Below are positions 9,046 through 18,526 of a stretch of 22,142 bases of DNA, in pieces. The notes below the pieces were generated by a model, which did not search any database, was not told the origin of the DNA, and saw only the letters and a program-made list of their open reading frames with translations. Every line of letters starts with the position of its first letter. Within the stretch, counting starts at the first letter, position 1. The position numbers and the translations under genes were made by a program. This DNA comes from Chara braunii (taxonomy: Eukaryota; Streptophyta; Charophyceae; Charales; Characeae), in assembly GCA_003427395.1 (NCBI GenBank), contig BFEA01000260.1:536044-558185 (forward strand), given 5' to 3'.

Positions 9046-10152
9046 TCAGTCCTGGTTGCTCATCTCCTCCCCGTTTTGCCTATATAGTTGAGCCCTACCC
9101 CCATCTGCAGATCTCTCTACTCTCCTGCCCTGTCTATCATACATCCTGCCTCCTTCCTCTGTTACCTTCCCTTCAGCTTTGTCCTTCAGGAACTTAGGAC
9201 ACTGCAAGGTTCGATGCCCCTCCTTTGTACAGAAGAAACAGGACGTATCGAACCACTTCCTGGACCTCTTCTTTCATCTCTGAGACCCTGACGACGATGG
9301 TGCTTCGCTAGCCTCCCTGCTCAGCCCATGGCTCTGAGGTATATCCAAAGGTTCCTCTCCTGTCTCCATCTCCTGGGTACTCGGCCCTGGTCGATCCTCA
9401 ATCCCCCCTGGCCCGTACTCAAGTGTGCCCAACCTCTGGAGCCCGCCCTCAATGACACCCTCCGTCTCAATCCCCATCTCTCTCTCGAGAGGCTCCTCTA
9501 TCCTCTTCTCAGGCGAAAACAAACTCGCCTCCTTCTGCATCGAGTGCACTGCTTAATGAGCACGTCCATAGATCCCTCTGCTGAGCCCTGAGCTGGCTCA
9601 CTGCTCGATGGTGGTATCCCCTCCTCAACTGCCAAAGGTATGACTGGGCCCGCCGCTGCTATAGGTAGCGTCGCGAGCTCAGTAGGGGCTCTGAACTCGA
9701 AGGCCTCTCTCTCTACCTCCCTTTGAGCTCTCGCCTCCTCCGGCTCCATAATGACTTTCCCCATAGGTGGCTCCTGGCGAGTCTCTACTGTCGATGGTTA
9801 TCCTGGCAAACCATGTCCTGGCCGCCTCTGCTCTCCCTGTCGGCTGCTCTCTGGCCCGTCCACCTCTCCTTGAGATCGCTGCCTCAGACTCTCGATGATA
9901 GTTGCCTGACTGGCCACCAATGCCCTGAGTTCTTGGATTTCCATCTCCATAGCCTCCAGGCGTACCCCATGGCCTGCTTCCTTTATCTTCTTTCCTGCCA
10001 GATCGCTCTCCAATAGCAAGTGTCAGTCAAAAGTTGCCTTGGCCAGGAACTTGATTTTGCGATCCAACCTTTCTTCTGCCTTCCTTGCCACCCCAAGTCT
10101 GGCTCTGACTGGCGAAGGAAGCTCCTCTCCTCTCTGCTCCCAGAAGTCCCTC
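9046..10152 (-). pseudogene. Degenerate Gag fragment with coiled coil and CCHC zinc knuckle
   Basis: Gag packages retrotransposon RNA into particles; the knuckle binds RNA. Read on the minus strand from 10152, the frame runs through a basic/acidic region, a heptad-like helix (LEAMEMEIQELRALVASQA, near 9900-9960), an acidic Glu/Pro-rich linker, then CFFCTKEGHRTLQC at about 9190-9235, an exact C-X2-C-X4-H-X4-C knuckle, and ends at TGA 9046-9048. It is broken by TGA at 10023-10025, TAA at 9798-9800, a one-base frame change near 9555 and TGA at 9274-9276. The Gag N-terminus is missing, cut off at the integrase junction at 10152/10153. Its architecture differs from the Gag at 12720-15935 (acidic coiled coil and an intact knuckle close to the stop), so it probably derives from another element. 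No pol follows on the minus strand. Confidence 0.65.
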
Positions 10153-10479
10153 AGGGTCGTCTACGGTAGGAACCGCCAGATTGACGTCGTAGCAGCACTT
10201 CATGATGGCATTGCAAGAGGGCATCGAGGGGTACAAGCCACGTATGCCAAGATAAGTGAGCTGTACTACTGGGATGGGATGATGGATATGATCGGGAAGT
10301 TCTGCCGATCCTGCGTACCCTGTCAGGAGAGATCCCGTTTAAGGCAAGGAGAGCCGCTGCATCCAAGGCTAGAGCGAGAGGTGGGGGCTGTAGTGCATCT
10401 CGATCTGCTTTTTATGCCGCTTGGGGATCAGGGTTATAACTATATCTTCGATGCGCGCGATAACCTATCTGGGTTCGTA
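10153..10479 (+). pseudogene. Integrase N-terminal fragment, inverted relative to pol
   Basis: This encodes 109 residues of a Ty3/gypsy integrase, which inserts element cDNA into the host genome. The zinc-binding HHCC module is complete (HDGIARGH, then CRSCVPC about 30 residues later). The start of the catalytic core follows, with the first Asp in VVHLDLLFMP. The fragment stops at DNLSGFV, before the second Asp and the Glu. Its first codon (AGG 10153) and last codon (GTA 10477-10479) directly abut other reading frames on the opposite strand. The protein it encodes would follow immediately after the last pol residue at 10480-10482, so it appears to be the next segment of the same pol flipped in place. 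It is truncated and cannot be active. Confidence 0.75.
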
Positions 10480-12864
10480 GGGATTCCCCACTTCTCTTCT
10501 TACGAAGAGGTGGCCATCTCGCACTAAGTAGCGCTGCAGCATCTTCTGAGCCCTATCGCTTGCATCCCTTAGCCGCATCTCGCAAGAGAAGAGAAGCCCC
10601 AATTCTAGATAGATCCCATCATACTCCTCCGCACGAAAGGCCTCCTTAATCTCCCCCTCCTCGAACTCGTCGTCCTGGCTCTCGGGCACTTCGTCCACAT
10701 TCCCTGCTGGGTTCAACGAGTCTGAGTGGTCGAGGCTTTCCTGCAATAGCGTGTTGACGAGGAGATACATTCCTCCCATCAGATCCTCATGCCATTCTAC
10801 CTGGCCTGGTCCTTCCTCGATCGTCCTCATGTCTTCCACCAGACTATGCGAACTGGTCAGCGCCAACTCCATCATCCACTGAACATCCTTACCTCCCCAA
10901 GGATCTTATTCTTCAAAGGGTTTGAGGACTAGCTCTGCCATCCTTTCGTGTCCACTCGGCGCTTGCCAAATAGGATAGCCCACACAGTTAGGCACCCGCG
11001 GCGACCACTTGTTGATATGGAGACGAACATCTTCCTCCTGATCCAGGAATCCATCAACTGGGGGCGTATTCTCTACCGCCTCTCCTGTATGGTTATCCCA
11101 GTTGATACGACTCAGCCCGTCCGCCCGGTTCTTGCTACCAGGAATACGCTCCAACTCGAAGTGAAACATCCAGATGTACGTCAGCCATCTGGAAACCGTC
11201 GGATCCGATGGAACGTAATTCCTCAGAGAGTAGGCCAGGGCGGTCGGGTCCACTCTCAAAATAAACCTCCTACCGAAGATGTAGTTCCGGAAGATCCGTA
11301 GACAGTGGAGGACAGCAAGGGTCTCCCTTTTGAACTGAGAGTAGTTCCTCTCTGTCGTACAGAGAGTCCGACTCTCAAATCGCAAAGGCCTTTCCTTTCC
11401 TTCCATGTCTGCCTGAATTATAACTTCCCCTAAGGCAGTTGGCCCCGCATCTGTTTCAACAATGAAGGGTCGCGTTTCCGTGGCATCATAATCTGGCGCT
11501 CCTAACACCAACCCTCCCTCTCGAAATTCCTCTTTCATTCTGGCCAGTACCTCTTCTTGCTCTTCACCCCAAACCCACTTTTGATTCTGACAAACTAACT
11601 TCCTCAGGTGCTCAGTCTTAGCGGCGAAGTTCTTGACGAAGGCCCTCCAAAATCCACACGTACCAAGGAAGCTCCTGACATCAGTTATTGAGTGGAAAGG
11701 AACTGGCCACTCAGTAATCTCGTCCGTCTTCTTCGCATTCGGCCTTCGGCCCTTCTCGCTGCAGACGAACCCCAAAATAGTTGCTTCCCTCATGCAGTGT
11801 CTGGATTTTGCCCCGCTCGCCGTGAGGTTATGCTCCTCGAGCAGGCTCCGGACCTTATCGAGGTCCTGGATGTGCTTCCAAACAAAACGCCTTACCCCTG
11901 GCGAGACTTTGTCGCTCTCCTTCACTGTCGGCCCCTTCACTGCCAAATCATCGATGTATGGTTGTATGAAATGAGGGCTGACTGACTGCATAACACGAAT
12001 CATGGCCCGTTGGACCATTGCTACCGTGTTGGTCCACCCTTGTGGGGCCACATTCATGTGGATTAATCCTCATGGCGTGTGCATAGCCGTCACCAGCCTA
12101 TCCGGCGGGTAGACTGAAAACTGATCATATCCTGAGTAAAGGTATATAAGTGAGATTATAGGCCTTCCAGCACAGGATTCTGACAGAGCATCCGCATTTG
12201 GCAGTCCTCCAGCATCCCGCACGGTTACCGCATTCAGCCACTGCAAGTCTTGCACCCACCGCAGCGTCCCGTTAGGTTTGATGAAGCATAACCACGGGGA
12301 CGCATACGGCCCACTCGAATAATCGGTGACGTGCGTACGTATCTTGTCGTCGAGGTAATCCACCACCTTCTTCTCCTCGTCAGGATTAGAATATCGCGCC
12401 CCTCTCATATTCCAAGGCTCGTGTGGCACAGTGTGGATGCGGATCATAGGTATTTTGTCCACATCCAGCCTGCCACGCTCCTCGTCACTAAACGCATAGG
12501 CGCGATGCCTCATTTTCATCAACTCCACCATCAATGTCCGTTCCTGGGGCAATAGGAAGTCGGGCTCCCCTATAATCAACTCCCCTTCATTCCCTTCGTT
12601 GATACGACATGGTCCTGTTAAAGCACTCTCCCTCATTCGCCATATCAACCCTCGTTCCCTCTCGTAATATATTTCCTCGTCCTCTGTAACGAGGACGGGA
12701 ACCGGGCGGCACTTCTTGTCTACCGTCTTGTACCACCTTTGGGAACCCTGCTTGAGCCGTCCCTTAAAAAAAGCCGACTCACAGACTGCGCCAGCGCGGA
12801 CACGGGGTTCCTCCTTCCGTCCGGAAGACGATATACCAGCTCCAATCTCCCAGCCTCGGGGCAT
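10480..12864 (-). pseudogene. Ty3/gypsy Pol: reverse transcriptase and RNase H, with stops
   Basis: This region copies element RNA into DNA. On the minus strand: RT N-terminal region; fingers with SPWLCFIKPNGTLRW; motif A region SLIYLYSGYDQ, where the usual catalytic Asp is Tyr (codon 12142-12144); APQGWTN; and the catalytic YIDD (11947-11958). RNase H follows with the Asp in ETDAG, the Glu in KRETLAV and the Asp in RVDPTAL, then SKNRADGLSR and a connector up to VRREVGNP at 10480. Two in-frame stops interrupt one continuous frame: TGA 12070-12072 (after AMHTP) and TAA 10906-10908. The upstream end overlaps the Gag-Pro frame in the -1 phase. Integrase does not continue on this strand; its N-terminal part is on the plus strand next door. 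The missing motif A Asp and the stops make this copy inactive. Confidence 0.85.
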
Positions 12865-15800
12865 TCCAGAACTTGCTCCCTCAAGGTCTGGATGGCATCC
12901 GAATCCGCCATCTCATGTGCGGCCACCAAATCCATGGCCTTTCCGACGTCCGATAGGCTAAGGGAAAACGCTTTCACCTCTTCTTCTCCTTCCGGCTCCG
13001 CCCGAAGCCTTCGGCGCTCGCCTTCTGATTCTTCGATCGTGAAGGATCCTGGGTTAGGCCGGTTTCTTATACTCCTTGGTCCTGTATTTCTGCAAGTAAT
13101 TATCTCATAATTCCCGCAGGCAGGGTCACATAGGAGGAGGGTCAGAGTACCGTCATGCTTGTTGAACATCACGGTTTCTGTTCTACTCAAAAATGACCTC
13201 CCTAGGAGGATCCCATGATCCACGTCCGGCATGATGAAGAAGCAAGCTCGGGCCTTCACCTTTCCAACCTCGACGAGTACATTCGAGGCTGTCCCACAAA
13301 ACACGGCCTTGCATCTGGCGCCGTGCAAAATACCGCAGTTAGATCGGTCTATGTCTAGCCCGAATCTGATAGCATCCGCCTCCCGGATGATGTTCATTTC
13401 CGCCCCGGTGTCCACCATTGATGCACACTTGGAGCCCTTCACCACCAAATTCACCGTGCCGCAGGCTACACACTTCCAGTCCATTTTCGTACCCGACTCC
13501 GCCCTCTCTGCCTCCTTGGGCAGGATCGTACCCAGATGGACGTTGGGCACCAAGCGCCGCGACAACCTCCCTTTCAATTCATCGCGGAGTCGCGGGGCTG
13601 ACGCTAGGATTTCCTTCAGGGTCATGAGGTCATTATGCCCTTCCAGCAGCCGGTCAATCACTTTCTCTTCCAACCGAACCACGTATTTCTTCTTTTTGGG
13701 TGGTCCGTCACGTATGACCGGCTCGGCCTCTCCCCTGGTCCCCTTTTTCCTTGCCCGTTGCTCCGCTCTCTGATCCTCTTCTCGGCGCAGCCTCTCGTCT
13801 TCTTCTTTTTCATCATCGTCGTCCTCCACTTCCACAACCTCTTTCCTTTTTCCCGGTTCGGGCTCCCTCCTCAGAGGCTCTTGGCTGGCACTGCCCTTGG
13901 CTTGATTCCTCGTTAGCGCTGCTTGTGCCAGCCTGGCCTGCGGGGTGAGGGGTCTCCCCATCACCCCCCACTGTGGGCTTGACCCTACCACATTTACTCC
14001 GGGTCGCCCAGGCGCTGACTCCGGGCCGGAGTCGTACAGGAACACCTTAGGGATGCTAGACTTCCATTTCCTCACCTCCTCACAGAGGGTTACCAACTTC
14101 TGTTGGTACCTTCCCACCTTGTCCAACAAGTCCTCCATCTTCCCTAATAAGACGGACGGAGGCTCCATCCCTCTTTCCTCGTCCTCGTCATCCGACTCGA
14201 TGATTATATGCTCTTCCCTCTTGCTTCCACCTCGTGGCCCTTGAGTTACTTCCTCGTCGCTCACCACTTCCTCTACCCCAATCGGTGGTTCTTCCTTTTC
14301 CTGCCATAATCTGAATTCTCCTATCCCCACCGATGGTCCTTTCTTCTCCTGCCATAGTCTGAATGTGGCGGGAGGTAGCGGCCCGGCTGCCGCCCTCCGT
14401 TGAGCTTCCGCCCTTACTCCCCCGAGTCTTCTGTCGATGAACTCCCCAAATCGATCATAAATGTTCCCGTCCATAGTGGAGAAAATCAGCCCGCTTTTCT
14501 CGTCCTCCCGCCTTATGTTACAGAAACTTATAGTGTGGCCTTGCTGGTCACAATGTTGGTAGATGGCCAACCTCCAATCAAAACGAGGCCTTCCGTATCC
14601 CTGACTTCCCTGATCCCCCTGGCCTTGATACCCCTGGCCTAGGTACCCTTGGCCGTGATTCCCCTGGCCTTGGTTCCCCTGGCCTTGGTTTCCTCGGCCT
14701 TGACTATTCCATTGCCCTCCTCTTCCGCCGCCATTCCTACCTCGCCCCCTTCCTCCACCCCTCCCTCCGTTGCCTTGATTGCCCTGCCCCTGGTTCCCAC
14801 CTCCAACCACGCTTCCCTGTGTGCTCGGAGCAGGTGACGGCGGCGGGGCCACAGGCTGGGCCTGGGCTGCGGGGTAGATAGGTGGCGGCATACTCATTTG
14901 TGGTCCGGCTACTGGCGGCGGGCTTCCCCATGGCACGATTGCATTGATCACCGGCCAGGGCCACTGTCCGTAGGAGGGTGCCCCTCCTTGCGAGGGGCCC
15001 GCACTAGACGAGGGCGTCGCCACACTTGGAGGAGCCGCCGCCACCGCCTGAGGCGCCTGCGCTTTTCCTGATCCCTGTCCGCCCTGCGCCAAGTTACGCA
15101 CTTTGCGCTGGGCCTTCGTAAGGTGCTGCGGCACCGGCTCTTCCTCTTCCCAGAGCTCCTCCTGAACAGCCTCCTCTACCACCGGCTCTTTTCCTTTTAC
15201 TCGGACAACCGTCACTACCCTCCTTTGCACCACTGGCTCTGTCGCATACCCCAGCTGTGCCAATACGTCTGTAGCAATCCTTGTTACCCCCGGGGTCCCA
15301 GAAGCGGTCGCATCGATTTCCTTTCTCTTATGCCTTTGCAGGCGTACCTTACGTTGCTCCACCTGGTCCAAACACCCAACTTCCACCCCTCTGTAAATAG
15401 TGGCCCAGGTGAGCTTGGTGCTACCTCCTCCATGCCTTGTCAACTCGACGGCCTCCGATGCCGTGAGTAGCCCTAGGAAGATGGCGCACTGTGCTTCCTC
15501 CGAAATCCCATGGACCTTCCGGGCCTTTTTTTTGAACTCCTAGACAAAGGCCCCTATCGTCGTAAAATCCTCCTTGTTCATCGCCTCCAGGTCCGCGGTG
15601 GTCAGCAATCCATCTCCCAAGCGGTACTTCCTTTGCATCCCCTCCTTCAACCTTTCCCAGCCACCTTGGGCCGCACGTATAACTTTCTTCACCTCTTGAT
15701 GATAGCTGTGGAGGACATATTGAAGGATGCGTTGAAACTTCACAACGTCCGACCGCCCGACCAAAGCTTGTTCCACCCGCTTCAGCCATTCTGAGACTCT

Positions 15801-15935
15801 TTCTCCACAAAAATGGAACGTGTCGACCTTAGGGATATTGCTCGGGTTCCTTTCATGCCGGTCAATGGCCGCGATGAGGTCATCGAGCGTCAGGCCCTTC
15901 TTGGGAGCACCCGATGCACCGCCAGTTTCTGGCAT
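12720..15935 (-). pseudogene. Ty3/gypsy Gag-protease polyprotein with one amber stop
   Basis: About 1,071 codons from ATG 15933-15935 to TAG 12720-12722, open except for TAG at 15540-15542 (after TTIGAFV, before EFKKKARKV in the same frame). Order by residue: capsid-like Gag about 1-200 (a retrotransposon Gag helix region, VSEWLKRVEQAL near residue 50); Pro/Ala-rich stretch; Gly/Gln/Asn/Arg-rich low-complexity region about 385-448; zinc knuckle about 455-470 with its first Cys changed to Tyr (YQHCDQQGHTISFC); acidic and basic linker with PPKKKKY near 745; aspartic protease with the active site VDTGAE at about 841-846 and ILLGRSF near 905. Protease cleaves the polyprotein. The start was chosen because it lies about 300 bp after the PBS and opens the Gag-like segment. 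The 907-codon part downstream of the stop is intact. Confidence 0.85.
12765..12771 (-). promoter_or_regulatory. Possible -1 frameshift heptamer T TTT TTA
   Basis: Read on the minus strand in the Gag-Pro frame, the codons are CTT TTT TTA, which contain the slippery pattern T_TTT_TTA. A -1 slip here leads into TTT TTT AAG, exactly the Pol frame. The alternative is a one-base deletion slightly upstream (about 12817-12822), because the Pol-frame peptide EEPRVRAGAVCESAFFKG also looks protein-like. No obvious stimulatory pseudoknot was worked out. Confidence 0.35.
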
Positions 15936-16241
15936 CTTGACTGCCTCTTCTTTTCAAGCTTCCTGACAAGAGAAAAACAAGCACATTCCCTTGTTCAACA
16001 TTACACCTTGACCAGTCTAATCCACCTGCTTTTACCTAACTCTTACTACATACTTTACTCAATACTAGCACAGTCGCCCCTCGTAATTTCCCCTAACTCG
16101 GGCAGGTAAACTTTCTCATCTACACTTAGTCACTCATTATTTTTCTCCTTACCTTCTCATCATTCCTTTATGCCTTTTCGCATTCCCTTCTCATACCCGG
16201 ATGTCGTTCCACCAGGGACAACGGCAGGCTTTCCATTATCC
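15936..16241 (-). other. Untranslated leader between PBS and gag
   Basis: About 306 bp of pyrimidine-rich sequence (plus strand) with no credible frame. Length and position fit a retroelement 5' leader. No other feature was recognised. Confidence 0.5.
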
Positions 16242-16256
16242 CCAGCCTCGGCGCCA
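16242..16256 (-). other. Putative primer-binding site (PBS)
   Basis: The minus strand reads TGGCGCCGAGGCTGG, beginning with the TGG expected to pair with a tRNA CCA end. It lies two bases after a minus-strand ...CGACA end that would close the LTR. The tRNA species cannot be named from sequence alone. Confidence 0.6.
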
Positions 16257-16546
16257 CCTGTCGAGAACATCGGTCCGGCACCACACCAGGGCAGCGCGGG
16301 ACCCCCCCGGCCTCGTCACGCAGGAGTTGGTTTTAAATCCTTCATCGCGAGTATACATGGAGCTTTCATAAGCCGCTCTGGCCGAGTGCGCCAGCCATAC
16401 CTCTCGGGAGCCCCTACGACAGAATAGGGCCTACGCGAGGCACAACTTACCTACACCTCACGGGAGCTGTCACCTCCCTTCGGTGGGCGTATCCCCGCCG
16501 AGCTACCAGTCCACAATACGAAAGCTAATCACTTGCAATCGCAGAG

Positions 16547-16610
16547 GTGGACCAGCCGAGGGCGTTTCTCGTTCGCTGGTGGACCAGCCGAGGGCGTTTC
16601 TCGTTCGCTG
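16547..16610. repeat. Perfect 32-bp tandem repeat, two units
   Basis: GTGGACCAGCCGAGGGCG... occurs at 16547-16578 and again at 16579-16610 with no differences, so the duplication is recent or the copies are kept identical. It lies within the putative LTR. Confidence 0.95.
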
Positions 16611-16867
16611 TAGCATAGGGGGTACGCGCGATAATACGCCTCTATCGGACCTGCACGGGAACCGACATCATAGGGGGCTGAAGTCCCAAGCGCGGCTCGT
16701 CGTCGGTCGACTAGGACGCATCCCACACACCACGCGCACACCACTTTACGAACACAAAAATAAAACCCACACACACACATACGAGGCAACACAATATAAA
16801 CAACGCGACAACGCTCCTAGCCCCCTCGGTAGCCGCCCCATAACTTCCTGATACGGAATCGGATAAG

Positions 16868-17032
16868 CGTCGCGCGCGAAACTTAATATAAAACCGTGCG
16901 GACGCAGGGCTATCGCATATCGACTCGCAATGCAAACGTGCGCAAGCAATCGCAATGAAGGCGTACTATGTGGTACCCATACTCACGCGGTCCCCGTTAA
17001 TCAAGAGGGTCGCGTTCGACACTCAAGTGTCG
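16868..17032. repeat. Internal LTR duplication, unit a
   Basis: This aligns with 17389-17554 at an offset of about 521 bp. Shared words are CGTCGCG.GCGAAA, TTAATATAAA, GGCGTACTATGT, GCGGTCCC and ACACTCAAGTGT. Identity by eye is roughly two thirds to three quarters. The unit ends in the hairpin CGACACT-CA-AGTGTCG (17017-17032). Confidence 0.65.
16883..16893 (-). promoter_or_regulatory. TATA-like site in LTR unit a
   Basis: The minus strand reads TTTTATATTAA, in the middle of the LTR and in the orientation of the gag-pol genes. Conserved in unit b. Confidence 0.3.
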
Positions 17033-17388
17033 GCTGACGCGCGCCTTTAGGGTTAATCTCTCGACGCTGGACAACCGCCATGTGCGGTTGAAGACCACAC
17101 CCTCTTTTGTACCCTGTGCATAGACATCTTTAAGCTGTCGTGGCGGTCAAACATCAAGGGGTTCGACTTTGACGGCTGCCACGGACTATAACGTCCAACT
17201 ATGAAAACTCCAAAGAGCAAAAGATAAGGAATAGGCCGAAGGTTCCCTGCCTAGTAAACAAAATCATGACCGCGGGGTACCCTCCCTTTATCGCGCGACG
17301 TTGGCGGCCTCTAGCAATCTCAAACATTCGCCCATATGTGTCGGTCCCTTTGTAATCCCATAACTCTTTACACACTAGGGCGACGAAA

Positions 17389-17554
17389 CGTCGCGAGCGA
17401 AATTTTAATATAAAGTCGCGCAGCCGAGGGTCTATCTCATACCAACCTCCTATGCAGGCGTACAAATGCAGTCGCAACGATGGCGTACTATGTAGTGTCC
17501 ATAATCAAGCGGTCCCTCGTGGATCCGAGCACTGCTTATGACACTCAAGTGTCA
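17389..17554. repeat. Internal LTR duplication, unit b
   Basis: Partner of 16868-17032. It ends in the hairpin TGACACT-CA-AGTGTCA (17539-17554), where the outer pair is T-A instead of C-G in unit a. Two such units may be an internal LTR duplication or remains of two LTRs. Confidence 0.65.
17403..17413 (-). promoter_or_regulatory. TATA-like site in LTR unit b
   Basis: The minus strand reads CTTTATATTAA, about 530 bp inside the putative outer LTR border. It is the same core as the site in unit a, which makes a promoter role plausible but unproven. Confidence 0.3.
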
Positions 17555-17759
17555 GACTCGAAATGTCGTGAGGGTCTGATTCTTCACGACATTGCACGGC
17601 TGAAGGAATAGCCGTGCGGCCGCCACGACACCTTCGGCCTTTGGTCTGAGCGTCTCGGTAGGCAAGGCAAATAGGCTCTGCGCGAGGGAAAACCCCTTCC
17701 CTGCAGAGCCTAGGGCTTCGGATGTCCTTGACAAGGACCTCGAATCCCGGTCCAGGACC
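17539..17759. repeat. Back-to-back perfect hairpins inside the LTR
   Basis: Stems in order: TGACACT/AGTGTCA (17539-17554); AATGTCGTGA/TCACGACATT (17562-17571 with 17584-17593, 10 bp); GCACGGCT/AGCCGTGC (17594-17601 with 17610-17617); GGCCG/CGGCC (17618-17622 with 17635-17639); TAGGCTCTGC/GCAGAGCCTA (17672-17681 with 17703-17712), enclosing AGGGAA/TTCCCT (17685-17690 with 17697-17702); GTCCTT/AAGGAC (17724-17738); GGTCC/GGACC (17749-17759). Nearly every base of the first 100 is in a stem or loop. Confidence 0.8.
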
Positions 17760-17940
17760 AACGTCCGACTAAGAAAAATCCTTAAGAAGTAAAACCAATA
17801 AAGAGAAGGGTCTTCCCTATGCCTCTTAGTCTTAACCCCTGAGCAGGCTTTTGATACGGGACCCTTTAGCCAATGCAAGTATTCATCCCAAGTATACCCA
17901 TATATATACATATATAACAGGGGGAAGTATGTGACGATCA

Positions 17941-18526
17941 CTTCTCACAGTCTCATTGGGGTCCCTCACAACCATACGTATATATGTGATCGCAGACAAC
18001 CACATCCAGAATCTGATTCATAGCACATACCTGCGAATCACATCAACGAGTCAATCAACAACCCACGCACTACACGGAGTCAACCCCAACCATCTTCAAC
18101 ACTCATACCCCTCGCTTTAGCCATGCAAGCCCCAACCTCCTATCCAACCAACGTTAATTAAATACTCAGTACCTCTGTTAAATGACCATTCAATAAAAGT
18201 CCGGGTGAAACCATAACGAAACAAATGAAAATCACCAGGGCTAAAACCTTTTAGGTTGAGTGTGGAGGGTGAGTTGGAATTGAGTGGTAAACCGACGGAT
18301 CGACAACCAACCTTTTATCAGTGATAACAGATAATGATCCTCAAGGGATCAAGCTGAATCTAGTCTTGACCTTGAATCAGACAACCCAAAGGACCTATAA
18401 CACAAGATAGGTCAAATGCCCAGGCTAAATCATCAGCATATGGGGGATAAACCTCCATAGCACACCTCCATATAACACTCTCTAGCGCCACCTGCCGAAA
18501 ATAATACAACTCCTCTGAAAACAGGG
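17941..18526. other. Gene-less spacer with short hairpins
   Basis: No credible coding frame. From 18245 there are perfect small stems: AACCT/AGGTT (18245-18257), TTATCA/TGATAA (18315-18327), TGATCC/GGATCA (18335-18351), GACCTAT/ATAGGTC (18392-18398 with 18407-18413). CTGCCGAA (18492-18499) pairs with TTCGGCAG (18531-18538) at the start of the next array. Confidence 0.6.

Larger units (their letters stand above)
10480..17940 (-). mobile_element. Degenerate Ty3/gypsy LTR retrotransposon (5' LTR, leader, gag-pro-pol)
   Basis: The order on the minus strand is putative LTR 17940-16259, PBS, ~300-bp leader, Gag, protease, RT, RNase H, the Ty3/gypsy order with integrase expected last. The right border at 17940 is tentative (minus strand begins TGATCGTCACATACTTCCCC). 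The left end is lost at the inversion at 10479/10480, and no second LTR copy was recognised in the window. Confidence 0.7.
16259..17940 (-). mobile_element. Putative 5' LTR (~1.68 kb)
   Basis: The plus-strand left end starts TGTCGAGAAC next to the PBS. The right end is placed at CGATCA 17935-17940, giving a minus-strand TG...CA. The inside has two TATA-like sites, an internal duplication, a 32-bp tandem repeat and a dense hairpin run, and no coding frame. The inner border is well supported by the PBS; the outer border is a guess because the partner LTR was not found. Confidence 0.45.

Noticed and set aside
13231-13773. Plus-strand open frame of 180 codons.
   Set aside because: It is the antisense shadow of the protease-bearing Gag-Pro frame, which has clear motifs.
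16370-16400. TGGCCGAGTGCGCC as the A-box of a Leu/Ser-type tRNA.
   Set aside because: No B-box at a suitable distance and no cloverleaf pairing.
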